64,000 nt of DNA from DATKFM01 sp963810485 (GCA_963810485.1 CAWENQ010000005.1:762484-826483), one strand, 5' to 3'; counted from the stretch's first letter, positions 49,168 to 58,250 are shown. Numbers and translations are program-made. Notes: generated from the sequence alone by a model not told the origin.

Positions 49168-49640
49168 TCGGAGCGGGCGGGGTCCCACTCCATCCGCAGG
49201 TAGACGCCGTGTTCGCCGACCGGGTGGAAGCCGAGCCGCCGGTAGAGGGTCATCGCGGGATTGTGGATCTCGACATGGATGCTGAGCCGCTTGCCGGCGT
49301 CCCTGGCCTCGCCCATCAGATCGTCGAGCAGCGAGCTCCCCGCCCCGCGCCCGCGGAACTCCGGCAGCAGCGCGATGTCGACGATCCGGATCTCCTCGTC
49401 CCAGCGCGCCACGAGCAGGCGCCCGGCCGGCTCGCCGTCGACGAGGATCACGTGCGCGCTCATCCCCATGTAGTGCTGCTCGTAGTGGGCGCTCTGCGCC
49501 GCGAACTGCGCGGCGGCGAAGTCGGCCTTCTGCGCGTCGGTCCAGGGCAGCATCGCCAGCTCGTCCGCGCGCGTCCCCGCGTACACCCGGACGAAGAACG
49601 GCTGATCTTCCGGCTCGGCCGGGCGGAGTGCGACCGTCAC
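49146..49640 (-). CDS. GNAT family N-acetyltransferase
   Basis: 164 residues from GTG 49640. VALRPAEPEDQPFFVRVYAG at the start; acetyl-CoA loop LLPEFRGRGAGSSLLDDLMG; typical end NPAMTLYRRLGFHPVGEHGV. The GTG shares a base with the TAG stop of the tail-collar gene (TAGTG), so translation is probably coupled. This suggests the acetyltransferase serves the same system, perhaps by modifying the collar protein; that is inferred. Confidence 0.88.
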   Translation of the reverse strand: MTVALRPAEPEDQPFFVRVYAGTRADELAMLPWTDAQKADFAAAQFAAQSAHYEQHYMGMSAHVILVDGEPAGRLLVARWDEEIRIVDIALLPEFRGRGAGSSLLDDLMGEARDAGKRLSIHVEIHNPAMTLYRRLGFHPVGEHGVYLRMEWDPARSDQVKTAS

Positions 49641-50164
49641 TAGCCGCGCGGCGGGAACACGCCCTGGAGGGCGATGTTGAAGTAGAACGTGAGGAACGGC
49701 TGCATGTTGTTGTGCGGCTGGTCGCCGCCGGTCGGCGTCAGCGTCTGCGGCGACATCATCGCCACCGCGCCGAGCGGGGGTTGCTTGTAGACGTTCCCGT
49801 CGGCCTCGGCGAGCACGTTGCCGGGTCCCGGCGACTGCAGGTCGGCCGTACCAAGCGACGCCTGCGGCACGTGGATGTGCGCCGGGATCTCGCTCTCGAG
49901 CAGCGTCACGGTCTGCGATCCCCCGAGCTCGCCGAGGTCGTGAAGGCTCAGGCCCGGCCCCTGACCGGGATGCATCGCGGCGTTCCCCTGGAGGTCGGGC
50001 AGCGCGAAGTTGCTCTTGCCGTTGCCGCCGTAGGTCGTGCCGAGCAGCGAGAACAGCGCAGTGTTCTGCGACAGCGGCAGAAGCTGACCGTCGCACCACG
50101 CCCAGCCCTTGGGTGCGAAGTTGAACGGAAAAACGCGGATCTCAGCGACGAATGGGTCGGCCAT
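49640..50164 (-). CDS. Microcystin-dependent protein / phage tail-collar domain protein
   Basis: 174 residues. It opens with the characteristic EIRVFPFNFAPKGWAWCDGQ and LLPLSQNTALFSLLGTTYGG, then GKSNFALPDLQGNAAMHPGQ, and ends in PHNNMQPFLTFYFNIALQGV. This is the MdpB type of tail-collar protein, found outside obvious prophages. The role may be in an extracellular fibre. It ends the actinobacterial segment and its promoter side is cut by the join. Confidence 0.87.
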   Translation of the reverse strand: MADPFVAEIRVFPFNFAPKGWAWCDGQLLPLSQNTALFSLLGTTYGGNGKSNFALPDLQGNAAMHPGQGPGLSLHDLGELGGSQTVTLLESEIPAHIHVPQASLGTADLQSPGPGNVLAEADGNVYKQPPLGAVAMMSPQTLTPTGGDQPHNNMQPFLTFYFNIALQGVFPPRG

Positions 50165-50192
50165 TGGGGTTCCTAGGTCGGGCTCGGGAAAA
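50165..50192. other. Join between actinobacterial and betaproteobacterial sequence
   Basis: The tail-collar gene starts at 50164, running left. By about 50193 the other strand is already inside a YhdP C-terminus that lacks its first thousand or so residues. Base composition and codon use also change. The precise base cannot be assigned. Confidence 0.7.
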
Positions 50193-50642
50193 ATAACGCG
50201 GCTCGCTTGCTGAGCCTGCTGTCACTGCAATCGTTGTCGCGCACGCTGCTGTTCGACGCCGGGCGCCCGTTTTCGGAAGGCTTCGCCTATAGCGTCGATA
50301 CGCGCGGACGCGACGGTCGCGCAGGGCGTCATGTCGACCAGCAACTTCCGGATGGCGGGCGCGAGCGCGACGGCGCTGATGTCGGGCACGATCAACCTGC
50401 GCAACGAAACGCAGCAGTTGCATCTGGTCGTGCTGCCTGAAATCGATGCAAGTACGGCCGCGCTCGCGCTCGGCGTTGCCAATCCGATACTCGGCCTGGG
50501 CGCGTTTGTCGCGCAATACGTGCTGCGCAATCCGCTGTCCAAAGCGTTTGCGCTCGAGTACGACATCGCAGGCACCTGGACCGATCCAACGATCACGCGC
50601 CGCGGCCGAGTGGCCGGCGCAGATGCGGAGTCGATCAAATGA
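50193..50642 (+). CDS. YhdP family protein, C-terminal fragment (one frameshift)
   Basis: About 150 C-terminal residues of a large AsmA-like protein. LLSLLSLQSLSRTLLFDAGR and FSEGFAYSV are followed, after an indel near 50,320, by STSNFRMAGASATALMSGTI and LGVANPILGLGAFVAQYVLR. YhdP proteins span the envelope and help move phospholipid to the outer membrane. The N-terminal bulk is absent because of the join. Its stop overlaps the nitrilase ATG by 4 bases, the usual betaproteobacterial order. Confidence 0.82.
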
Positions 50643-51464
50643 AATCCACGGTACGCGTTGCCGGTGTGCAAATGGTTTCGACGACCGATGTCGACCAAAA
50701 CCTGCGCGCCGCTGCGGCATTGATCGCACAAGCGGCCGACGGCGGCGCACAGGTGGTCGCGTTGCCCGAATACTTCTGTCTGATGGGCCAGCGCGACACC
50801 GACAAGGTCGCACTGCGCGAAGCCGACGGCCACGGACCGATTCAGGACTTTCTTGCCAACCAGGCGCGTCAGCACCGTGTGTGTTTGGTTGGAGGTACGT
50901 TGCCGCTGGTCGCGCCGGAAAATGATCGCGTTCTGAACAGCTGCTGGTGTACGGTCCGGCGGGTGAGCGCGTCGCGCGCTACGACAAGATTCACTTGTTC
51001 CGCTTCAACAAGGGCAAGGAGAACTACGACGAAGTCGCTGACGATCGCACCGGGCAGTGAGGTGGCGAGCTTCAAGCTGGCGACCGAAGACGGCGTTCGG
51101 CTGCGCGTCGGGCTGTCGATCTGCTACGACCTGCGCTTCCCGGAGCTGTACCGCGCGATGCCGCGGCCGGATCTGATCCTCGTTCCTTCGGCCTTTACCG
51201 CTACGACCGGTCGCGCGCACTGGGAAGTGCTGCTGCGCGCCCGCGCGATTGAAAACCTGGCGTACGTGCTTGCACCCGCGCAGGGCGGTACGCCATCAAA
51301 ACGGCCGCTCGACCTACGGCCACACGATGCTGATCGACCCGTGGGGCACAGTTGTTGCAGAGCGGGCGGACGGCGAAGGGGTTGTGTTCGGCGATATTGA
51401 CCCACAATTGATCGCCGATTCACGTGCTTCTTTGCCTGCCCTGGAGCATCGGGTGCTGAACTGA
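50639..51464 (+). CDS. Carbon-nitrogen hydrolase (nitrilase superfamily, deaminated glutathione amidase-like; frameshifts)
   Basis: About 273 residues. Glu in ALPEYFCLMG, Lys in YDKIHLFRF (on the piece between shifts near 50,940 and 51,045) and Cys in GLSICYDLRFPELYR form the Glu-Lys-Cys triad. The last 60 residues are in another frame (STYGHTMLIDPWGTVVAERA to LPALEHRVLN). Nit1-type enzymes repair deaminated glutathione. It lies between yhdP and tldD, a standard context in betaproteobacteria. Confidence 0.87.
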
Positions 51465-51501
51465 CGCCCGTACAATTGCCGATTCCGCACTGCAACGTTC
51501 A

Positions 51502-52964
51502 ATGAAAATCTCCGACCCCGCCCTCGCCCGCCTTGCCACCGCCAAGCAGCTGCTGCTCGACCCGTTCGGCTTGGACGAAGCGCAGCTGCAGCGCGTGCTG
51601 GCGACGATTTTCGAGCACCGTACCGATTACGCCGATCTGTACTTTCAGTATTCGCGCAGCGAGTCGTTTTCGCTCGAAGAAGGCATCGTCAAGAGCGGCA
51701 GCTTTGATATCGAACAAGGCGTCGGCGTACGCGCCATCGTCGGCGACAAGACCGCGTTTGCGTATTCGGACGATATCTCGCTCGAGTCGTTGACCGAGGC
51801 GGCGATTTCCGCGCGCTCGATCGCGCGCCATGGCGCCGGCAAGGTGAAGGTCGCGCCGAAGGTCGCCGTGCGCTCGCAGTCGGCGCGCTATGACGACGGC
51901 GATCCGGTGGCGTCGCTCGATGCAGCCGCCAAGGTGCGGATGCTGGAGAAGGTCGAGCAGCTGGCGCGCGCGCGCGATCCGCGAGTCAAGCAGGTGATGG
52001 CAAGCGTCGGCGCCGATTACGACGTGATCCTGGTCGCGCGCAGCGATGGCGTGCTGGCGGCCGACGTGCGGCCGCTGGTGCGCGTGTCGGTCAACGTCAT
52101 CGTCGAACAGGACGGCAAGCGCGAGCAGGGGCATTACGGCGGCGGCGGCCGACACGATCTTTCGTACTTCACCGACGAGCGCCTTGCGGAATACGCGGAT
52201 CGGGCCGTTGATCAGGCGCTGATCAATCTTGTCGCGGACCCGGCGCCGGCCGGCATCATGCCGGTCGTTCTCGGTCCCGGCTGGCCCGGAATTCTGTTGC
52301 ACGAAGCAGTCGGGCACGGGCTCGAGGGCGATTTCAATCGCAAAGGGTTCGAGCGCATTTGCCGGCAAGGTCGGGCAGCGCGTCGCGTCGAAGGGTGTCA
52401 CCGTCATCGACGACGGCACGATTGCGAACCGCCGCGGATCGTTGAGCATCGACGATGAAGGCAACCCGACACAGCGCACCGTGATGATCGAAGACGGAAT
52501 TCTGCGCGGCTACATCCAGGATTCGCTGAACGCGCGGCTGATGAACGTTGCACCGACCGGGAACGGCCGCCGTGAGTCGTTTGCGCATCTGCCGATGCCG
52601 CGCATGACCAACACCTACATGCTCGCCGGCGACAAAGATCCGGATGAAATCGTGCGCTCGGTCAGCAAAGGCATTTACGCAACCAATTTCGGCGGCGGTC
52701 AGGTCGACATCACCAACGGCAAGTTCGTGTTCAGCATGGCCGAGGCCTACATGATCGAAAACGGCAAGGTCACGCGCCCGATCAAGGGCGCAACGCTGAT
52801 CGGCAACGGCCCCGATGCATTGACGCAGGTGACGATGATCGGCAACGACATGGCGACTCGATCCAGGTATCGGCACGTGCGGCAAGGACGGACAGAGCGT
52901 GCCGGTCGGCGTCGGGCAACCGACGTTGCGCATCGAAGGACTGACGATCGGCGGTACCGCGTAG
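51502..52964 (+). CDS. tldD: Metalloprotease TldD (two frameshifts)
   Basis: About 486 residues. The zinc motif is in ILLHEAVGHGLEGDFNRKG, with GTIANRRGSLSIDDEGNPTQ and FGGGQVDITNGKFVFSMAEA further on. Frames break near 52,355 and 52,858; the repaired end is CGKDGQSVPVGVGQPTLRIE followed by GLTIGGTA. TldD works with TldE/PmbA to trim peptides such as microcin precursors. It follows the nitrilase gene by 37 bases. Confidence 0.92.
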
Positions 52965-52981
52965 CACGCGCTATGCGTCGG

Positions 52982-53446
52982 CTACGGCTTCGGACAGTTG
53001 CAGACCTCCGAGCCGCTATCGAACACGACCCGCCAGACTCCCGGCGCTTCGAGCCGCCAGGTGGAGTGGAACCTCGCGAACACGACTATTCCGTCCGGGT
53101 TCGCAACGGGACCGGTCGAATAGGCGAGCGTGCCCGACGGCAAGACCTCCACTAGATCCGGCTTCCACGAAAATGGCGCGCGCGGCGCGTCATAGAACTT
53201 TTTCCAGTCGGCGGCGATCGCTGCTTTGCCGCGCACGGGCTTGCCTGCGTTGATGAACACCGCTTCTTCGGAAATGAAGCTGGAGAATGCCGCATGGTCC
53301 CGATCGGCCATCGTCTTCGCAAACGCCAGCTCGGCAGCGGTGACCTGCGCCGTCAACTGCTGCTGTATCGGAACCGCCGACGCTGGCACAGCCGCTGAGG
53401 AATGACTCGATAGACAGCGAAAAGCACAGCCAGGTAGACGTTTCAT
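52982..53446 (-). CDS. DUF4440 / NTF2-like protein, exported
   Basis: 154 residues from ATG 53446. A short basic and Ser/Ala-rich N-terminus may be a signal peptide. The NTF2-like fold follows (LTAQVTAAELAFAKTMADRD, HAAFSSFISEEAVFINAGKP, and ending VWRVVFDSGSEVCNCP). Such proteins often bind or turn over small ligands; none can be named. It is convergent with tldD. Confidence 0.75.
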   Translation of the reverse strand: MKRLPGCAFRCLSSHSSAAVPASAVPIQQQLTAQVTAAELAFAKTMADRDHAAFSSFISEEAVFINAGKPVRGKAAIAADWKKFYDAPRAPFSWKPDLVEVLPSGTLAYSTGPVANPDGIVVFARFHSTWRLEAPGVWRVVFDSGSEVCNCPKP

Positions 53447-53474
53447 TTTCTCGATCTCGACTTGGTTGCACGCG

Positions 53475-53927
53475 TCATGCGGGCTGCGAGTTCCGGAATT
53501 CAGCCGACAGTGCATCGTAGTCATAGCACGTGATCTCAAACGGATTTCCATCGGGATCGCTGAAGTAAAGCGACCATGCCACACGGTGATCGACGGGTTG
53601 CATCGGTTGCTTCAGTACCTTCGGCAAGATGAGTGCACCAATCTGAGAACTGGCTCGCATCTGGCCGCAAAGGCAACGGTTGATCGGCACGCTTGCGTAG
53701 GTTTTTCGAACAGCGCGAGATGGATGCTTCCCGATTCATCGGCGATCGTGAGCGGGCCACCGTCGGTCGCCCAGAACTCGAGGTCCATGACCCGATGAAA
53801 GCCCATCACGTTGGCATACCATCGCTCCGCTGTGTTCGATCACTGCACGAACACGTGAACGTGATCGACTCGCTCAAGGCAGGGATCGAGTCCGCGTCAC
53901 TAGATCAGCCGTCGCTGCCATGGCCCA
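53475..53927 (-). CDS. VOC / glyoxalase family protein (several frameshifts)
   Basis: About 145 residues in pieces: ERVDHVHVFV, AERWYANVMGFHRVMDLEFW and ATDGGPLTIADESGSIHLAL, ending VAWSLYFSDPDGNPFEITCY. The final segment, with its Asp-Pro-Asp-Gly-Asn turn and Glu, is the metal-binding end of a VOC domain. Indels fall near 53,700 and 53,860, and the start is uncertain. Substrate unknown. Confidence 0.7.
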
Positions 53928-54228
53928 GCCGCGCCTCAGACCGATCAGTAGATGCCTCTCAGTGCGACGGTCGAGTCCTCCGCAAGCATACAATTCTCCA
54001 GCTGCGTCATCGCGGTCTGCAGCTTCGTAAACAGCCTTAATACAGAGTCACCGGCAATGATTGCAGAGATCGCCGATGGCTTTGACCACCTGCGTCGTGC
54101 CATTGACTGCGCACGTTCCCTGCCGGTGTTCGAAAACGACTCTAGTGCGTGCGTTTCATTCGATTGCGTCCAGGCTCGCCGATAATGCACGTGCATCTCG
54201 CTTTGCTCAACAAGGGCGCTCGCAGATA
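53928..54228. other. Gap of about 300 bases, no gene recognised
   Basis: It lies between the VOC gene and plsC. Short reading frames exist on both strands (for example 53952-54185 on the plus strand), but I see no recognisable domain or good ribosome site. Base composition is less GC-rich than the neighbours, so promoter sequence for the divergent genes is likely. Confidence 0.4.
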
Positions 54229-54906
54229 ATGGACGGCTCCTTGCATCGCTCGTCAACGTCACGTCCTCGCGTGAAACTGCTGCCTCCGATTGTCTGGCTG
54301 GTGCGCTTGCTCGTCGGCGCGTATCCGCGCTGGGTCGGTTCGGCACCGACCGCTGCGCAGCGCGTTTATTTTGCCAATCACACCAGCCACATGGACACGA
54401 TCGTGCTGTGGGCCGCGCTTCCCGGCGCATTGCGCGCCAATACGCGGCCGGTGGCGGCGCGTGATTATTGGGACAAGCCCGGCATTCGCGGCACGATCGC
54501 AAAGGACGAGCTCAATGTCGTGATGATCGATCGCAGCCGCGCCGACCCCGACGCCGATCCGCTCGAGCCCTTGCGCGACGCGCTCGAGCACGGCTTCTCG
54601 CTGATCATCTTCCCGGAAGGAACGCGTTCGGCACAGCCGCTGCCCGGCGAATTCAAATCGGGCCTGTATCACCTCGCCACCGCGTTTCCGGCGGTTGAAC
54701 TGATTCCCGTCTACATCGAGAACCTGCATCGAAGCATGCCCAAGGGTGCGTTGCTGCCGGTGCCGATCATCTGCACCGTGCGCTTCGGTGGCGCGCTCAA
54801 GCTGGAAGCCGGCGAGGACAAGGATGAATTTCTGCAGCGAGCGCGCGACGCGGTCGCCCTTCAGGCTAGGCATGACGACTCCACGCGCACTTCGTTCGCT
54901 TCCTAA
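54229..54906 (+). CDS. plsC: 1-acyl-sn-glycerol-3-phosphate acyltransferase
   Basis: 225 residues. The HX4D motif is in YFANHTSHMDTIVLWAALPG, and the substrate motif is FPEGTRSAQPLPGEFKSGLY. It adds the second acyl chain to make phosphatidic acid. The protein is short and has a basic N-terminus. It is directly upstream of the CDP-diacylglycerol synthase gene, the next step in the pathway, and probably forms an operon with it. Confidence 0.9.
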   Translation: MDGSLHRSSTSRPRVKLLPPIVWLVRLLVGAYPRWVGSAPTAAQRVYFANHTSHMDTIVLWAALPGALRANTRPVAARDYWDKPGIRGTIAKDELNVVMIDRSRADPDADPLEPLRDALEHGFSLIIFPEGTRSAQPLPGEFKSGLYHLATAFPAVELIPVYIENLHRSMPKGALLPVPIICTVRFGGALKLEAGEDKDEFLQRARDAVALQARHDDSTRTSFAS

Positions 54907-54915
54907 GGACGCGCA

Positions 54916-55900
54916 GTGCCTTGGGCTCTCGGCGGTACTGACATGGGTCTGACGCTTAACGAAACGTTTCTCGCCATTTTCTGCGCGCTTGCGATTCTGT
55001 CGCTCGTTGCGACCGGCGCCGGACAGTGGGTCGCATCGCGCACGATGGACACGATGCGCCTGACGCGATTGGCGGTCGTCAACTCGCGCGTGCGCTCTTC
55101 ATGGTCGGTGCTCGCGCTGTTCACGGTGGCCTTCGTCATCGGGCCGAATGCGCTGCTGGTCGTGTTCGCGCTCGCATCGTTCTTCGCACTGCGCGAGTTC
55201 GTATCGCTGACGCCGATCAAGCCGTCGGATCACTGGGCGCTGGTGGTGGCGTTCTACCTGGTGATTCCGGCGCAATACCTGCTGCTCGGATTCGGGCGCA
55301 CCAATTTGTTCGCTGTGTTCATTCCCGTTTACGTGTTCCTGCTGATGCCGGTCGTGATGGCGATCAAGCAGGACACCGAGTTGTATCTGCAGCGCGTCGC
55401 CAAGGTGCAATGGGGATTGATGGTCAGCGTCTATTGCGTCAGCCACGCACCGGCGATCGCCACGTTGCCGATCCGCGGGCACGAGGATCGTGGTCCGCTG
55501 CTGCTGCTGTTCTTTCTGCTGATTCTTTTCCTGACCGATCTGCTGCAGGTGATCGCCAGCACACTGCTCGGCGGCGTTCCATTGACCGTCAATGTGAACA
55601 AGACGGCGAAAGGTGCGCTGGCCGGCGGTGCGGCGGGAGTACTGATCGGCACCGCGTTGTGGTGGATGACACCGTTTCTGTGGTGGCAGGCGTTCTTGCA
55701 TGTCCGCGCTGATCGTCGTCAGCGGCTTCATGGGCACCGTGGTCTTGTCGCTGGTCAAGCGCAGTCTCGGGGCAAAGCAATGGGATTCGGAGCTCGTGCT
55801 CACGCGCGGAGTGCTCGAGCGGCTCGACGCCCTGATGTTTGCGGCGCCGGTGTTTTGGCAGGTGACTCGCTATTTGTGGGTAATTCGGGCCGATGTTTGA
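54916..55900 (+). CDS. cdsA: Phosphatidate cytidylyltransferase (one frameshift)
   Basis: About 328 residues from GTG 54916 (AAGGA six bases upstream); ATG 54943 is possible. Seven or eight hydrophobic segments, for example FLAIFCALAILSLVATGAG and LLLLFFLLILFLTDLLQVIA. An indel near 55,700 separates the C-terminal piece SGFMGTVVLSLVKRSLGAKQ, then LVLTRGVLERLDALMFAAPV. The last resembles the CdsA signature, but the usual Lys-Asp is Lys-Gln here. It makes CDP-diacylglycerol from CTP and phosphatidate. Confidence 0.85.
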
Positions 55901-55940
55901 CTTGCGTGCCGCAGCCCAAAGCTCGGGTATCTTGCGCACA

Positions 55941-56024
55941 TGAACGTTTTTGCGCACCGCTTCTACTTTTACTTTTACGGCTTTTTCCGGCCACTGGCGG
56001 AACGAGTCGAACGGCGCGCGTAGA
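55941..56024 (+). CDS. Phe/Tyr-rich attenuator leader peptide of aroG
   Basis: 27 residues from ATG 55941. Residues 8-16 read FYFYFYGFF, eight aromatics in nine codons, in an otherwise ordinary short peptide; six Phe and three Tyr in all. The stop at 56022 lies 19 bases before an intrinsic terminator, and the DAHP synthase gene follows. This is the layout of the E. coli pheA leader. When charged tRNA-Phe or tRNA-Tyr is scarce the ribosome would stall and let transcription continue. Confidence 0.82.
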
Positions 56025-56042
56025 ACACACCGAATCGACCCA

Positions 56043-56074
56043 AACCGCCAGGCAGACCTGGCGGTTTTTTTTTG
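56043..56074 (+). terminator. Attenuator terminator upstream of aroG
   Basis: An 11-bp perfect stem AAACCGCCAGG / CCTGGCGGTTT on a CAGA tetraloop is followed by an uninterrupted T tract (56066-56074). The leader segment CTGGCGG (55995-56001) repeats the 3' arm and can pair with the 5' arm (CCGCCAG, 56046-56052), giving the competing antiterminator. Confidence 0.9.
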
Positions 56075-56097
56075 CTAGCTGATATTAGAGAAGCACG

Positions 56098-57141
56098 ATG
56101 GACGGATCTAAAGAGGCCCGAGCAATGCGCTACATGACCGATGACCTGCGGATCAAGGAGATCAAGGAGCTTGCGCCGCCGTCGCACCTGCTGCGCGAGT
56201 ATCCGTGCGACGAGAAAACATCGTTGACGGTGTTCGAAGCGCGCGAGTCGATCCACCGCATCCTGCACGGCGAGGACGACCGCATCGTGGTCGTGATCGG
56301 CCCATGCTCGATCCATGACCCGCAAGCGGCGCTCGACTACGCGCGCCGGCTGAAGGCAGAGCGCGAGCGTCTGAAATCGGAGCTCGAAATCGTGATGCGC
56401 GTCTACTTCGAGAAGCCGCGCACGACGGTGGGTTGGAAGGGATTGATCAACGATCCCGACCTTGATGGCAGCTTTCGCATCAACCACGGATTGCGCGTGG
56501 CGCGTGAGTTGTTAATGGGAATCAACGTCGCAGGCATGCCCGCCGGAAGCGAATTTCTCGACATGATCACGCCGCAGTACATCGCGGACTTTGTGTCGTG
56601 GGGCGCGATCGGCGCGCGCACGACCGAGAGCCAGGTGCATCGCGAGCTCGCATCGGGGCTGTCGTGTCCGGTCGGGTTCAAGAACGGCACCGATGGCAAC
56701 ATCAAGATCGCGACCGACGCGATCAAAGCCGCCCAACAGCCGCATCATTTTCTTTCGGTCACCAAGGGTGGCCATTCGGCGATCGTGTCGACCAAAGGTA
56801 ACGACGATTGCCACATCATCCTGCGCGGCGGGAAAAAGCCGAACTTCGATGCGGCGAGCGTCGCATCCGCGTGCGCCGAGTTACGAGCTTCCGGCCTGCC
56901 CGAGCGACTGATGATCGACGCCAGCCACGCGAACAGCCAGAAGGATCACGCCAACCAGATCAAGGTGTGCGCCAGCATCGGGCAACAACTGGCAGCCGGC
57001 GAGTCGCGCATCATCGGCGTGATGATCGAAAGCCACTTGTTTTCAGGCAGGCAGGACCTGGTCGTCGGCAAGCCGCTGAGTTACGGGCAGTCGATTACCG
57101 ATGCGTGCATTGGATGGGACGACAGCGTCGGCTGTGCTTGA
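56098..57141 (+). CDS. aroG: 3-deoxy-7-phosphoheptulonate (DAHP) synthase, class I
   Basis: 347 residues, usual size for the AroF/G/H family. Segments VVIGPCSIHDPQAALDYARR, VYFEKPRTTVGWKGLINDPD, GFKNGTDGN, FLSVTKGGHSAIV and the late DASHANSQKDHANQ carry the PEP, erythrose-4-phosphate and metal sites. It condenses PEP and erythrose 4-phosphate, the entry to the shikimate pathway. Expression is probably attenuated by the leader and terminator just upstream. Start ATG 56098, 24 bases after the T tract. Confidence 0.95.
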   Translation: MDGSKEARAMRYMTDDLRIKEIKELAPPSHLLREYPCDEKTSLTVFEARESIHRILHGEDDRIVVVIGPCSIHDPQAALDYARRLKAERERLKSELEIVMRVYFEKPRTTVGWKGLINDPDLDGSFRINHGLRVARELLMGINVAGMPAGSEFLDMITPQYIADFVSWGAIGARTTESQVHRELASGLSCPVGFKNGTDGNIKIATDAIKAAQQPHHFLSVTKGGHSAIVSTKGNDDCHIILRGGKKPNFDAASVASACAELRASGLPERLMIDASHANSQKDHANQIKVCASIGQQLAAGESRIIGVMIESHLFSGRQDLVVGKPLSYGQSITDACIGWDDSVGCA

Positions 57142-57317
57142 TTCGCTGGCGAAGGCAGTGCGCGACAGACGGGCCGGCAAAGGCAGCCACTAGTTAGACC
57201 GACAGGCGCACCTCTGCGCCGTCGCAGCCGGCGACGGCCGTCGTTCGCGCTCGCGCAGGCTGCTGCAAGCCATTCGCCGACCGTCCGTCCGGCCGACTTG
57301 ACAATCTCGGCGCCTTC

Positions 57318-57341
57318 TATCAAAGTGATATCACTTTGATA
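57318..57341. promoter_or_regulatory. 24-bp perfect palindrome before SPFH operon
   Basis: The half-site TATCAAAGTGAT is followed at once by its exact complement, centred on GATATC. It lies 13 bases before the SPFH ATG, between a TTGACA at 57298 and the ribosome site GGAGGG. It is AT-rich against a GC-rich background. It is a likely operator, perhaps for the ribbon-helix-helix protein at the operon end. Confidence 0.75.
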
Positions 57342-57354
57342 ACGGAGGGAAGGC

Positions 57355-58239
57355 ATGCAAAACGCGCCGATCACGAAAGAGATCGAAAGGACGAGCGGAA
57401 GCGGCTATGTGTGGGCTGCGATCGGCATCGTCTCTGTGCTTGCCGGGATTTACTTCGTCGTGCGGCCGATGGGGCTGATGGCGATCGCATTGGGCGTGGT
57501 TCTGATTCTCCTCGGCGCGCTGCTGCTTGCAGGGCTGTACATGTTGCAGCCGAATGAAGCCGCGATCCTGTTGCTGTTCGGAGAGTACGTCGGAACCGAC
57601 CGCTCCGAGGGGCTGCGCTGGGCCAATCCGTTCTACAGGAAGCAGAAGATCAGCTTGCGTGCGCACAACCTGAACGGCGAGCGGCTAAAGGTCAACGACA
57701 AGCGCGGCAATCCGATCGAGATCGCGGCAGCAATCGTTTGGAGAGTGCGCAACACCGCGCAGGCCGTATTCGACGTCGAGGATTACGACGTCTATGTGCG
57801 CGTGCAGGCCGAAACGTCGGTTCGCTATCTGGCATCGAGCTACGCCTACGACGAAGGCGAGCACGAAGGCTCGGATGAACCGACTTTGCGCGCCAGCCAG
57901 TCGAAGGTCACCGCTGCACTGATACGTGAGCTGGCAGACCGGCTGGAGCCGGCGGGCATCGTCGTCGAGGACGCAAAGCTCACTCACCTCGCCTATGCGC
58001 CGGAGATCGCGCAGGTGATGTTGCGGCGACAACAGGCCGAGGCGATCATCGCCGCGCGCAGCAAGATCGTGCACGGCGCCGTCAGCATGGTCGAGATGGC
58101 GCTCAACGGATTGTCGGAGCGCGGCATCGTCGATCTCGATTCCGAGCGCCGAGCCGCGATGGTGTCGAATCTGCTGGTGGTGCTCTGCTCCGAGAACGAT
58201 ACGCAGCCGGTGATCAACACCGGCACGCTGTATCAGTAA
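57355..58239 (+). CDS. SPFH domain (prohibitin/stomatin-like) membrane protein
   Basis: 294 residues. Two hydrophobic segments near the N-terminus (WAAIGIVSVLAGIYFVV, GVVLILLGALLLAGLYML) are followed by the SPFH domain (LFGEYVGTDRSEGLRWANPF, and IEIAAAIVWRVRNTAQAVFD). A helical flotillin-like tail (QVMLRRQQAEAIIAARSKIV) completes it. Such proteins assemble into rings in the membrane. The function is not known. It is the first gene of a three-gene unit with a small membrane protein and a ribbon-helix-helix protein. Confidence 0.87.
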   Translation: MQNAPITKEIERTSGSGYVWAAIGIVSVLAGIYFVVRPMGLMAIALGVVLILLGALLLAGLYMLQPNEAAILLLFGEYVGTDRSEGLRWANPFYRKQKISLRAHNLNGERLKVNDKRGNPIEIAAAIVWRVRNTAQAVFDVEDYDVYVRVQAETSVRYLASSYAYDEGEHEGSDEPTLRASQSKVTAALIRELADRLEPAGIVVEDAKLTHLAYAPEIAQVMLRRQQAEAIIAARSKIVHGAVSMVEMALNGLSERGIVDLDSERRAAMVSNLLVVLCSENDTQPVINTGTLYQ

Positions 58240-58250
58240 GCGCGACCGCG

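Noticed and set aside
37700..50190. Horizontal transfer of a 12-kb actinobacterial island
   Set aside because: Core genes such as dnaE and gltX do not travel as islands, genes are cut in mid-domain at both ends, and no integrase, tRNA target or repeats flank the segment. An assembly chimera explains it better.
53952..54185. 77-residue plus-strand frame upstream of plsC
   Set aside because: No ribosome site, no recognisable domain and overlapping frames on the other strand; not called as a gene.
57318..57341. Palindrome considered as a terminator
   Set aside because: It has no loop and no T tract and lies between a promoter-like element and a ribosome site, so an operator is more likely.
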